Source: Tepidimonas sp. (GTDB lineage Bacteria; Pseudomonadota; Gammaproteobacteria; Burkholderiales; Burkholderiaceae_C). From it: a stretch of 12,131 bases of DNA. A program made the position numbers and the translations under genes. Under the pieces are notes generated by a model that was given only the letters and a program-made list of their open reading frames with translations, made no database searches and had not been told where the DNA came from. The DNA lies in contig JANWZF010000215.1 of NCBI GenBank assembly GCA_025054905.1, positions 1 through 12,131 on the forward strand. The letters run 5' to 3'. Position 1 is the stretch's first letter. Each line of letters begins with the position of its first letter. This document shows, in pieces, positions 1 to 6,854 of the stretch.

Positions 1-177
1 CAACGCCAGCAGCGCCGTGGTCTTGCCGGTCTGCCTCGGGGCGTGCAGCACGAAGTAGCGCTTGGCCTCGATCAGCGCCAGCACTTCCTCCAGGTCGATG
101 CGCCGCAGCGGATCGAGCAGGTAGTGGTCGCCAGGGATCGACGGGCCGGCGGTGTTGAATTGTTTTTCCATCGGCAT
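1..177 (-). CDS. AAA-type ATPase, N-terminal part (runs off window)
   Basis: Only the first 59 codons are in the window; the gene continues beyond its left edge. The visible product has an FNTAGP-x-x-PGDHY segment near the N terminus, then an acidic and leucine-rich helix, then a hydrophobic strand leading into a P-loop, APRQTGKTT at residues 46-54. This P-loop shows nucleotide binding. The overall N-terminal pattern resembles a family of stand-alone AAA-like ATP-binding proteins of unknown function that I recall from proteobacteria; the family name is not certain. The start at 177 overlaps the lapB stop as TGATG and has a weak AGAG-type purine stretch just upstream. A second in-frame ATG at 171 would give a protein beginning MEKQFN and is also possible. 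Translation is probably coupled to lapB. No specific role can be assigned from this fragment. Confidence 0.75.
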   Translation of the reverse strand, partial: MPMEKQFNTAGPSIPGDHYLLDPLRRIDLEEVLALIEAKRYFVLHAPRQTGKTTALLAL

Positions 178-1325
178 CAGAGCTCTTCGACGCGCTGCGG
201 CGGATAGGTGTCCCAGCCCTGGCAGCCGGGGCAATGCCAAAAATATTGACGTGCTTCAAAGCCGCAGGCCGCACAGCGGTAGCGCTTCAGCGGTTCGCAC
301 GCCTGCTGCAGGGCGCGCCGCACCAGCGGCTCGGCTTGCTCGTGGCCCAAAGGGACACCGGCCAGCCAAAGGTTGGCCGCCACCAGGGACGGCGTCTGCC
401 GCAAGTGCTCGAGATAGTGCTGGCGCGCCGCCGCGGCCTCTGGCTCCAGCATGGCCAATGCCTGCGTCACATCCAGCGACGGGCCATGGTGGGCCGCCCA
501 TTGCTGCAGCACGCGTCGGGCCTCGTCCTGCCGGCCCGACGCCGCGGCCGTCTGCGCCAGGGGATGGGCGACCAGCGGTACGTGTGTCGGAACGTGCTGC
601 GTCAGCGCCAGCAGCGCCTCCCAGGCACCGACGGGTTGGCCGAGGCGCTGCCGCAGCTCGGCCAGCGCCACCCAGGCCCGAGCCGACTCGGGCGTGCGTT
701 GCACCAGTCGCTCCAGCAGTGCCAGGGCTTCGGCATGGCGATCCTGTTGCTGCAGCGCAGCTGCCTGCTCGCAGATGTGGTGGGCACGGCGCAAGCGGAA
801 ACTGCCGTGTTCGCTGCCTTCCAGCGTTTCGGCCATGTCGGCCGCGCGGACCCAGTCGCGTCCACGCTCATAGATGTGCAGCAACGCCAGCTTGGCGTCG
901 GCGTCGTAGCGTGTCCCCAGCAGGGCCTGGAAGGCGGCCTCGGCCCGGTCCAGCAGGCCGGCTTTCAGAAAGTCGTGGGCCAAGCCGTGTTGCGCCCGTT
1001 CCCGCTGGGCCGGGGACAGGTCGGCCCGGGCCAGCAGGTGCTCATGCACGCGCACGGCGCGCTCGTAGTCGCCACGGCGGCGAAACAGCCCCCCCAGCGC
1101 GAAGTACAGCTCGGCGGCATCGGGATCGTGGCGCACCGCTTCAATGAACGCGTCGATGGCCTGATCCTGCTGCTCGTTGAGCAGGTGATTCAGGCCGCGA
1201 AAGTACGCGCGGGGCACGCGACGGCCTTCCAGGCGCCACTGGCGCAAATCCAGGCGCGAGGCCACCCAGCCGAGTGCAAAAGCCACCGGCAGCGCCCACA
1301 GCAACCAGCCGAGATCAAACGGCAT
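177..1325 (-). CDS. lapB: LapB (YciM), TPR and rubredoxin-like LPS assembly regulator
   Basis: The product is 382 aa, close to the roughly 389 aa of E. coli LapB. Residues 6-24 form an N-terminal membrane anchor. Residues 40 to about 340 are TPR-like helix pairs (for example around AELYFALGGLFRRRGDYERA), and a C-terminal zinc-ribbon/rubredoxin-like module has cysteines 351, 354, 365 and 368. In E. coli this inner-membrane protein works with FtsH to set LpxC turnover and so LPS output; the same role is inferred here. The ATG at 1325 is preferred because the membrane anchor follows at once. An upstream GTG-type extension to 1421 would add a proline-rich stretch that only mirrors the lapA C-terminal coding region. 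The gene overlaps lapA by 11 nt and has no clear Shine-Dalgarno sequence, so coupled translation is likely. Confidence 0.93.
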   Translation of the reverse strand: MPFDLGWLLWALPVAFALGWVASRLDLRQWRLEGRRVPRAYFRGLNHLLNEQQDQAIDAFIEAVRHDPDAAELYFALGGLFRRRGDYERAVRVHEHLLARADLSPAQRERAQHGLAHDFLKAGLLDRAEAAFQALLGTRYDADAKLALLHIYERGRDWVRAADMAETLEGSEHGSFRLRRAHHICEQAAALQQQDRHAEALALLERLVQRTPESARAWVALAELRQRLGQPVGAWEALLALTQHVPTHVPLVAHPLAQTAAASGRQDEARRVLQQWAAHHGPSLDVTQALAMLEPEAAAARQHYLEHLRQTPSLVAANLWLAGVPLGHEQAEPLVRRALQQACEPLKRYRCAACGFEARQYFWHCPGCQGWDTYPPQRVEEL

Positions 1326-1617
1326 CGGGCCAGTCCGTCGAGGGGTGGGCGCTGGCTGCAGGCGCGGTGCTGGGGGTGGCCGCAGGGGTGGCGGGCTCAC
1401 GACGGGCTTGACGCCGCGCACGCCACCACAGCGGGGCCATGACCGCCATGCCCAGCAGCACCCCTAGCAGCAGCACGATCAGCAGAACCAGCGCCAGCGG
1501 GCCTTCCCAAGAGGTGCCGAACAGACCGCGCACCACCACCGGGGCGGTGTTGTTGAGCGCCAGCGCGAAGATCAGCAGAAAGAAGGCCGCGCGCAGCAGC
1601 CAGCCCAGCACTTTCAT
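1315..1617 (-). CDS. lapA: LapA-like small membrane protein (DUF1049)
   Basis: This 100-aa protein has two hydrophobic segments, residues about 5-24 and 42-63, separated by a short loop with NNTAPV and GLFG. A basic stretch (RARRQARR) follows and then an Ala/Pro/Thr-rich tail. This is the usual LapA plan: a two-pass inner-membrane protein with a cytoplasmic tail, found beside lapB and implicated in lipopolysaccharide assembly in enterics. Its start overlaps the ihfB stop as ATGA, and its end overlaps lapB by 11 nt, so ihfB, lapA and lapB form one translationally coupled unit. There is no good Shine-Dalgarno sequence before the ATG, which fits coupling. The assignment rests on membrane topology, size and position rather than on catalytic motifs. 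Confidence 0.88.
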   Translation of the reverse strand: MKVLGWLLRAAFFLLIFALALNNTAPVVVRGLFGTSWEGPLALVLLIVLLLGVLLGMAVMAPLWWRARRQARREPATPAATPSTAPAASAHPSTDWPDAV

Positions 1618-1907
1618 GTCGGATCGCTGGCCGCATCGACGGCGTCGCGCAGGGCCTTGCCGGGTTTGAAGTGCACGACACGGCGCTCGGGCACTGTTAC
1701 CGCTTCGCCGGTGCGGGGATTGCGCGCCTGACGCGGCTGGCGTTGATGCACCGCAAAGCTGCCAAAACCGCGTACCTCGATGCGCTGGCCCGCGGCCAAC
1801 GCCTGCGCCATCGTCTCCAGGATGGTCTTGACGGTGACTTGGGCGTCGGTCGCTGTCAAATGTGGATAGCGCTCGGCCAGGGCGTCGAACAGATCGCTGC
1901 GGTTCAT
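1614..1907 (-). CDS. ihfB: Integration host factor beta subunit
   Basis: The 97-aa product matches the HU/IHF fold along its length. It starts MNRSDLFDALAERYP, has the dimer-core motif IEVRGFGSF at residues 43-51, the arm-tip motif RNPRTG at 62-67 with the DNA-intercalating Pro64, and the closing HFKPGKALRD at 79-88. Glu44 and Arg46, which help read the IHF consensus in the E. coli beta subunit, are present, favouring IHF-beta over HU. It pairs with IHF-alpha (encoded elsewhere) to bend DNA in transcription, replication and recombination. It lies 159 nt downstream of rpsA, as in many proteobacteria, but here an intrinsic terminator intervenes. No Shine-Dalgarno sequence is visible; a -10-like CATAAT sits right before the start codon, so a leaderless mRNA is possible. 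Confidence 0.95.
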   Translation of the reverse strand: MNRSDLFDALAERYPHLTATDAQVTVKTILETMAQALAAGQRIEVRGFGSFAVHQRQPRQARNPRTGEAVTVPERRVVHFKPGKALRDAVDAASDPT

Positions 1908-1913
1908 GCGCCG

Positions 1914-1919
1914 ATTATG
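1914..1919 (-). promoter_or_regulatory. Candidate -10 element for ihfB
   Basis: The minus strand reads CATAAT here, five of six matches to TATAAT. Initiation about seven bases downstream would fall at the ihfB start codon (1907), giving a leaderless or nearly leaderless transcript. I see no convincing -35 hexamer at 16-18 bases upstream and no extended -10 TGn. It lies downstream of the terminator after rpsA, where a promoter for ihfB-lapA-lapB would be expected. Confidence 0.35.
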
Positions 1920-1981
1920 CCCAAGGCCAGAGGGCGGCGGGGCATGGACTCGGCGCGCCGTGTGGACCTGCCGCGCCCAAC

Positions 1982-2013
1982 AAAAAACCGCCGGCCCGGG
2001 GGGGGCGCGGCGG
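1982..2013 (-). terminator. Rho-independent terminator after rpsA
   Basis: On the minus strand the arm CCGCCG, a bulged C and GCCC pairs with GGGC and CGGCGG around a loop of five C residues, giving a 10-bp stem of only G-C pairs. Six T residues (positions 1987 to 1982) follow directly. It begins 53 nt past the rpsA stop codon, and it should end or strongly attenuate rpsA-operon transcription before ihfB. Confidence 0.88.
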
Positions 2014-2025
2014 GGCGTGGCGTCG

Positions 2026-2045
2026 AGCGGCCCGTGCAGGCCGCT
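2026..2045 (-). repeat. Perfect inverted repeat downstream of rpsA
   Basis: AGCGGCC and GGCCGCT form a perfect 7-bp stem with a six-base loop, between the rpsA stop codon and the terminator. It lacks a T tract, so it is not a terminator on its own. It may act as a 3' stabilising hairpin or simply be a by-product of the G+C content. Confidence 0.5.
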
Positions 2046-2066
2046 TCGGGCCTGGCGCTTCGCAGG

Positions 2067-3746
2067 TCAGTTGCCGCTGCTGTCCAGCTTGGCACGCAGC
2101 AGCGCGCCAAGGTTGGTGGTGCCAGCGTTGCCAGCGTTTTGCGACAGGCTGGCCATCGCCTCCTGCTGATCGGCGGCGTCCTTGGCCTTGATCGACAGCT
2201 GGATGCTGCGGTTCTTGCGGTCCACGTTGATGATCACGGCGGTGACCTCATCACCCACCTTCAGCACGTTGCGCGCATCCTCGACGCGGTCGCGCGAGAT
2301 CTCGCTGGCGCGCAGGTAGCCGGTCACATCGTGGCCCAGATCGATTTCGGCACCCTTGGCATCCACGCTCTTGACGGTGCCAGTGACGGTGGCACCCTTG
2401 TCGTGGATCGACACGAAAGTGGTGAACGGGTCGGCGTCGAGCTGCTTGATGCCCAGGCTGATGCGCTCGCGCTCGACGTCCACGCCCAGCACCACCGCTT
2501 CGACTTCCTGGCCTTTCTTGTAGTTGCGCACGGCGGTTTCGCCTGGCTCGTTCCACGACAGGTCCGACAGGTGCACCAGGCCGTCGATGCCGTTGTCCAG
2601 GCCGACGAAGATGCCAAAGTCGGTGATCGACTTGATCGGTCCCTTGACGCGGTCGCCTTTGCGGTGCGTGTCGGCGAACTCTTGCCACGGGTTGGGCTTG
2701 CACTGCTTCATGCCCAGGCTGATGCGGCGCTTGTCCTCGTCGATGTCCAGCACCATGACCTCGACCTCGTCGCCGATGGCCACCACCTTGTTCGGCGCGA
2801 CGTTCTTGTTGGTCCAGTCCATCTCGGAGACATGCACCAGACCTTCGATGCCCGGCTCCAGCTCGACGAAAGCGCCGTAGTCGGCGATGTTGGTAACCTT
2901 GCCAAACAGGCGCGTGCCCGCCGGGTAGCGGCGCGCCACCCCCAGCCACGGATCGTCGCCCATTTGCTTGAGGCCCAGGCTGACGCGCTGGCGCTCGGGG
3001 TCGAACTTGAGCACCTTGGCGGTGACTTCCTGGCCGACCTGCACCACCTCATTGGGGTGACGCACGCGGCGCCAGGCCATGTCGGTGATGTGCAGCAGAC
3101 CGTCGATGCCGCCCAGGTCGACGAAGGCACCGTACTCGGTGATGTTCTTGACCACGCCGGTGACGATGGCGCCTTCCTTCAGCGTCTCCAGCAGCTTGGC
3201 GCGCTCTTCGCCCATGCTGGCTTCGATGACCGCGCGGCGGCTGAGCACGACGTTGTTGCGCTTGCGGTCCAGCTTGATGACCTTGAACTCCATGGTCTTG
3301 CCCTCGTAAGGCGTCAGATCCTTGACGGGGCGGGTGTCGACCAGCGAGCCCGGCAGGAACGCGCTGATGCCGTTGACCATGACCTTGAGGCCACCCTTGA
3401 CCTTGAAGGTGGTGGTGCCGGTGACGAATTCGCCGGATTCCAGCGCCTTTTCCAGCATCATCCAGGCGGCCAGGCGCTTGGCCTTCTCGCGCGACAGGAT
3501 GGTGTCACCGTAGCCGTTTTCGACGGCTTCGACCGCCACGGCGACGAAGTCGCCCACCTGCACTTCGAGCTCGCCCTGATCGTTCTTGAACTCGTCGGCC
3601 GGGATGTAGGCTTCCGACTTCAGGCCGGCGTTGACGACCACGTAGTTGGGGTCGACCCGCACGACTTCGGCGGTGATCACTTCGCCCACGCGCAGATCGG
3701 CGCGCTTGAGCGACTCTTCGAACAGGGCGGCAAAGGATTCGGACAT
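2067..3746 (-). CDS. rpsA: 30S ribosomal protein S1
   Basis: The 559-aa product matches the usual six-domain S1 (557 aa in E. coli). Successive S1/OB-fold repeats lie at about residues 21-87, 105-171, 192-260, 277-347, 364-434 and 451-520. The later repeats carry the typical G-x-V..I.DYGAFV or DFGIFV pattern, then GL.H.S, and end in ISLG.KQ. The first two diverge, as expected for the ribosome-binding domains. S1 recruits mRNA to the 30S subunit and is needed for messages with weak Shine-Dalgarno sequences. I chose ATG 3746 because AGGA (3753-3756) lies six bases upstream and the protein then begins MSESFAALFEESL; a GTG start at 3770 would add eight unconserved residues. It lies downstream of cmk, as in E. 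coli, and is followed by a terminator before ihfB. Confidence 0.97.
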   Translation of the reverse strand: MSESFAALFEESLKRADLRVGEVITAEVVRVDPNYVVVNAGLKSEAYIPADEFKNDQGELEVQVGDFVAVAVEAVENGYGDTILSREKAKRLAAWMMLEKALESGEFVTGTTTFKVKGGLKVMVNGISAFLPGSLVDTRPVKDLTPYEGKTMEFKVIKLDRKRNNVVLSRRAVIEASMGEERAKLLETLKEGAIVTGVVKNITEYGAFVDLGGIDGLLHITDMAWRRVRHPNEVVQVGQEVTAKVLKFDPERQRVSLGLKQMGDDPWLGVARRYPAGTRLFGKVTNIADYGAFVELEPGIEGLVHVSEMDWTNKNVAPNKVVAIGDEVEVMVLDIDEDKRRISLGMKQCKPNPWQEFADTHRKGDRVKGPIKSITDFGIFVGLDNGIDGLVHLSDLSWNEPGETAVRNYKKGQEVEAVVLGVDVERERISLGIKQLDADPFTTFVSIHDKGATVTGTVKSVDAKGAEIDLGHDVTGYLRASEISRDRVEDARNVLKVGDEVTAVIINVDRKNRSIQLSIKAKDAADQQEAMASLSQNAGNAGTTNLGALLRAKLDSSGN

Positions 3747-3908
3747 GAAGGTTCCTGCTTGAGTGGCCACCGCCTGCGGGCGGCAGCTTGGGGTGGCACC
3801 CGGCCTGGGGCACGGGTGGTGGGTTGATGAACCCTCGGGTGTGCGCGCAACAGAATGCGCGGCGGCACCTTTGGGGCCTGGGATACCGGTTGGCCGTCTC
3901 AGCGCACT
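3747..3908 (-). promoter_or_regulatory. rpsA leader with candidate regulatory hairpins
   Basis: This 162-nt gap between cmk and rpsA holds no gene. On the minus strand it has three small stem-loops: GCGCA-TTCTGT-TGCGC, then GGGTT-CATC-AACCC, and nearest the gene CCGCC-CGCA-GGCGG (3770-3783). Flanking bases GTG-CCA and TGG-C-CAC can extend the last stem. The Shine-Dalgarno AGGA (3753-3756) follows 13 bases later. In E. coli, S1 represses its own synthesis through leader hairpins; a similar role here is inference. I see no strong promoter within the gap. Confidence 0.45.
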
Positions 3909-5939
3909 TTAGGCGCCAAACGGCCGGCGCTGCGCCCACCAAGCCAGCACCGTCTCCACCGACTCGTCGAGGGTCTGGTGCGTGTTGTCCAGCAGCAGCG
4001 CATCTTCAGCCGGCTGAAGCGGAGCCACGCTGCGCGCACGGTCGCGTGTATCCCGCGCCTCAATATCGGCCAAAAGATCGTCTATGCTAACATGTTCATT
4101 GCGTGCGCGCAACTGTTCGTATCGCCGCTGGGCGCGTGCGTGGGCGCTGGCGGTCAGAAACACCTTCAAGGTGGCATCCGGGAAGACGACCGTGCCCATG
4201 TCGCGGCCGTCGGCCACCAGGCCGGGCAAGCGCCGCCAGCTGCGCTGCCACTGCAGCAGCGCCTGGCGCACCGGGGCCAGCGCCGATACGCGTGAGGCTG
4301 CCGCGCCGGCCTGCTCGCTGCGCAGTGCCTCGGTCACGTCGCATCCGTCCAGCCAGATGTGTCCCCCCTCGAACCGGGCCGCCAGCGTGCGCGCCAGCTC
4401 GGCCAGCTGGGCCACCACCGCGGCGTCGGCCAGGGCCGCCTCATCGGTGGGCAGGCCGGCGCGCGCCGCAGCCAGGCCCACGAGCCGGTACAGCGCGCCG
4501 GAATCGAGCACGTGGTAGCCCAGCCGCTGGGCCACGGCCGCCGCCAGCGTGCCTTTGCCCGAGGCGCTGGGCCCATCGATGCACAGCACCGGGATGTCCG
4601 CCGGGTCGGCCTGCACCACCTGCCACAGCGTCTCAAAGTAGTCCGGAAAGGTTTTGGCCACGCACTTGGGGTCGAGGATGCGCACCGGCAGCCGGGCCGG
4701 ATTGAAGGCCGCCAGCGATGCGCACATCGCCATGCGGTGGTCGTCGTAGGTGTGGATGGCCGCCGCGCGCCACTGTGCCGCCGGCAGCGGATGCACGCGC
4801 AGCCAGTCCGCGCCTGCTTCCACCTCGGCGCCGAACTTGCGCAGCTCGGTGGCCATGGCGGTGATGCGGTCGGTTTCCTTGACGCGCCAGCTGCCGATGC
4901 CGCGCAGCGTGGTGGGGCCATCGGCATACAGCGCCAGCACCGCCAGGGTCATCGCTGCATCGGGGATGGCGTTGCAGTCCAGGTCCAGGGCGCGCAGCGG
5001 CCAGGCGCCGCGGCGCACGTGCAGCCGGTTGGCTGCGCCGTCGATGTGGGCCCCCATCGCGCGCGCGGCCTCGACGAAGGCGATGTCGCCCTGGATGGAA
5101 TCGAGCCCCACCCCTTCGATCGTGACCGGCTGCTCGCTGGCCGCCAGCGCGCCGGCGGCGATGAAATAGCTGGCTGAGGAGGCGTCGCCCTCCACATGCA
5201 CCTCTGCCGGTGTGCGGTAGCGCGCGCCGGACGGGATCGTGAAGCGCTGCCAGCCGCTGCGCTGCACGTCCACGCCAAAGCGCGCCAGCAGCTTCAGCGT
5301 GAGGTCGACGTAGGGCTTGGAGATCAGCTCTCCCGCCACTTCGATGGTGATCGGCTGGGTTTGGGCGGCCAGTGGCAGCGCCAGCAGCAGGGCGGTCAAA
5401 AACTGGCTCGACACATCGCCGCGCACGCGGATCGGCGCCTGCAGCTGCAGCGCCGCTGGCCCCTGCACGCGCAGCGGCGGATAACCCGCCTGACCGAGAT
5501 AGTCGATGCGGGCGCCGAGCTGGCGCAGCGCCTCCACCAGATCGCCGATCGGGCGTTCATGCATGCGCGGCACGCCGCTGAGCTCGAAAGTGCCGCCATG
5601 GCGCGCGCACAGCACGGCCAGCGCGGCCGTCAGCGGCCGCATCGCGGTGCCGGCGTTACCCAGGAACAGCGAGGCTTGCGGCACCGGCAGCCGCCCCCCA
5701 AGGCCGTCCACCGCCACCGTGGTGGCGTCCAGCCGTTGGAGCTGGCAGCCCAGGGTTTGCAGGGCCTGCAGCATCACGCGCGTGTCGTCGGAGTCCAGCA
5801 GGTCGCGCACGACGGTGCGGCCCTCGCTGAGGGCCGCCAGCAGCAGCACGCGGTTGGAGATGCTCTTGGAGCCGGGCAGGCGCACCGTGCCGGCGGCGCG
5901 GCGCAGCGGTGGCAGGTCGACAAAGGCGGTGGTGTACAT
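3909..5939 (-). CDS. aroA-cmk: Bifunctional EPSP synthase / cytidylate kinase
   Basis: This single 676-aa frame joins two complete enzymes. Residues 1 to about 440 are 5-enolpyruvylshikimate-3-phosphate synthase, the shikimate-pathway step before chorismate. Its landmarks are PGSKSISNR (22-30, Lys24), LGNAGTAMRPL (93-103), RGDVSSQF (173-180), IPDAAM with Asp327, KETDR with Glu355 and DDHRMAM (399-405); the GNAGTAMRP form is that of class I enzymes. Residues about 450-676 are cytidylate kinase: P-loop GPSASGKGT (456-464), DSGALYRL (479-486), DGRDMGT (577-583) and RDTRDRARSVAPL (629-641). The kinase phosphorylates CMP and dCMP. The two parts meet with a linker of about ten residues. There is no stop or frameshift at the junction, so this is a true fusion, of a kind annotated in Comamonadaceae. 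No Shine-Dalgarno sequence is evident; tyrA ends 12 nt upstream. Confidence 0.95.
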   Translation of the reverse strand: MYTTAFVDLPPLRRAAGTVRLPGSKSISNRVLLLAALSEGRTVVRDLLDSDDTRVMLQALQTLGCQLQRLDATTVAVDGLGGRLPVPQASLFLGNAGTAMRPLTAALAVLCARHGGTFELSGVPRMHERPIGDLVEALRQLGARIDYLGQAGYPPLRVQGPAALQLQAPIRVRGDVSSQFLTALLLALPLAAQTQPITIEVAGELISKPYVDLTLKLLARFGVDVQRSGWQRFTIPSGARYRTPAEVHVEGDASSASYFIAAGALAASEQPVTIEGVGLDSIQGDIAFVEAARAMGAHIDGAANRLHVRRGAWPLRALDLDCNAIPDAAMTLAVLALYADGPTTLRGIGSWRVKETDRITAMATELRKFGAEVEAGADWLRVHPLPAAQWRAAAIHTYDDHRMAMCASLAAFNPARLPVRILDPKCVAKTFPDYFETLWQVVQADPADIPVLCIDGPSASGKGTLAAAVAQRLGYHVLDSGALYRLVGLAAARAGLPTDEAALADAAVVAQLAELARTLAARFEGGHIWLDGCDVTEALRSEQAGAAASRVSALAPVRQALLQWQRSWRRLPGLVADGRDMGTVVFPDATLKVFLTASAHARAQRRYEQLRARNEHVSIDDLLADIEARDTRDRARSVAPLQPAEDALLLDNTHQTLDESVETVLAWWAQRRPFGA
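4084..4112 (-). promoter_or_regulatory. Possible internal promoter for rpsA inside cmk
   Basis: On the minus strand TTGCGC (4112-4107) and TAGCAT (4089-4084) stand 17 bases apart, with three and four matches to the -35 and -10 consensus. They lie in an unusually A+T-rich patch using codons rare in this window. The site is about 340 nt upstream of rpsA; E. coli rpsA also has promoters within cmk. Weak sequence match, so tentative. Confidence 0.25.
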
Positions 5940-5951
5940 CGGGGCAAGCGT

Positions 5952-6854
5952 TCAAGGGCTGGGGGTGGCGCCGGCGGGCGCCCAGGTCCGGCGCACACGG
6001 CTGGCCTCCTCGATCAACTGCTGCAGACGGGCCGGCTCCTGCAGCGCGTTTTCGAAGGCATCCAGCGCCGCGCGAAAAGCCGCGGCCTGCACGCGCACCT
6101 GCGCGGCGTTGGCATGCAGGATGTCGCGCCAGATTTCGGGGTCGCTGGCGGCGATGCGGGTGAAATCGCGAAACCCGGGGCCAGCCAGGGCCAGCTTGTC
6201 GGCCCCGTCTGGCTGCGTGGCCAGGGCATACACGGCGGCAAACGCCAGCAGGTGGGGCAGGTGGCTGACGGCGGCCAGCGCGGCATCGTGCGCCTGCGGC
6301 GTCATCACACGCACGCGCGCGCCCAGCGCTGCCCACAGGGCCTGCGCATGTTGCAGCGCATCGGGGTCGGTGTCCGGCAGGGGGGTCAGAACCACCTGGG
6401 CGCGGCGGTACAGGTCGGCGCTGGCGTGTTCGACACCAGCTTTTTCCTTGCCGGCAATCGGGTGCGCAGGTACGAAGCGCCCCAGCCGCCCCTGCAGCGT
6501 GGCGCGCGCGGCCTGTACGACGTCGGCCTTGGTCGAGCCCACATCCATCAGCAACGCGTCCGGCCGCAGTACCGGGGCCAGCGCGCGCAGGGTGGCCGCA
6601 GTGGCGGCCACCGGCACCGCCAGTAACACCACGTCGGCGCCTTGCGCCGCGGCAGGGGCATTGTCGGTGGCCTCATCGACCACCCCCAGGTGCAAGGCCT
6701 GCTGGCGTGCCGCGGGCGAGCGCGCCACACCCACCACGCGCTGCACCAGCCCGGCCCGGCGCAAGGCCAGCGCAAACGAGCCCCCCATCAGCCCGCAGCC
6801 GATGACCGCCAGCCGCTGCACGGTCGCGGGGGGGGTGGCCGCCGTCGCGTTCAT
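5952..6854 (-). CDS. tyrA: Prephenate dehydrogenase family protein (TyrA)
   Basis: The 300-aa product is a stand-alone dehydrogenase without a chorismate mutase or ACT domain. A Rossmann nucleotide site, AVIGCGLMGGS, covers residues 16-26. Next come DVGSTK (104-109), the catalytic-type motif HPIAGKEKAGVEHA (131-144, His131) and SHLPHLLA (197-204), then the all-helical C-terminal half with DPEIWRDI (238-245). It oxidatively decarboxylates prephenate (or arogenate) towards tyrosine; the sequence alone does not settle substrate or NAD versus NADP preference. The ATG at 6854 overlaps the pheA stop as ATGA, so translation is coupled. A longer reading to 6983 would only repeat pheA coding sequence in another frame. 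Codons 7-9 contain a run of eight C residues. Confidence 0.93.
   Translation of the reverse strand: MNATAATPPATVQRLAVIGCGLMGGSFALALRRAGLVQRVVGVARSPAARQQALHLGVVDEATDNAPAAAQGADVVLLAVPVAATAATLRALAPVLRPDALLMDVGSTKADVVQAARATLQGRLGRFVPAHPIAGKEKAGVEHASADLYRRAQVVLTPLPDTDPDALQHAQALWAALGARVRVMTPQAHDAALAAVSHLPHLLAFAAVYALATQPDGADKLALAGPGFRDFTRIAASDPEIWRDILHANAAQVRVQAAAFRAALDAFENALQEPARLQQLIEEASRVRRTWAPAGATPSP

Noticed and set aside
236..262. A+T-rich patch in lapB as a promoter for the downstream ATPase
   Set aside because: Hexamers such as TTGAAG and CATTGC at 17 bases are too poor, and the codons encode the conserved QYFWHC part of the zinc module, which explains the composition.
1326..1421. N-terminal extension of lapB by 32 codons
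   Set aside because: The proline-rich peptide lies over the lapA 3' end in another frame, and the family starts just before the membrane anchor at 1325.
1671..3827. Very long plus-strand open frame (718 codons) opposite ihfB and rpsA
   Set aside because: It is antisense to rpsA along its whole length, rich in His, Asp, Leu and Val as expected from reading conserved G+C-rich codons backwards, and has no recognisable motif. The minus-strand frame is clearly ribosomal protein S1.
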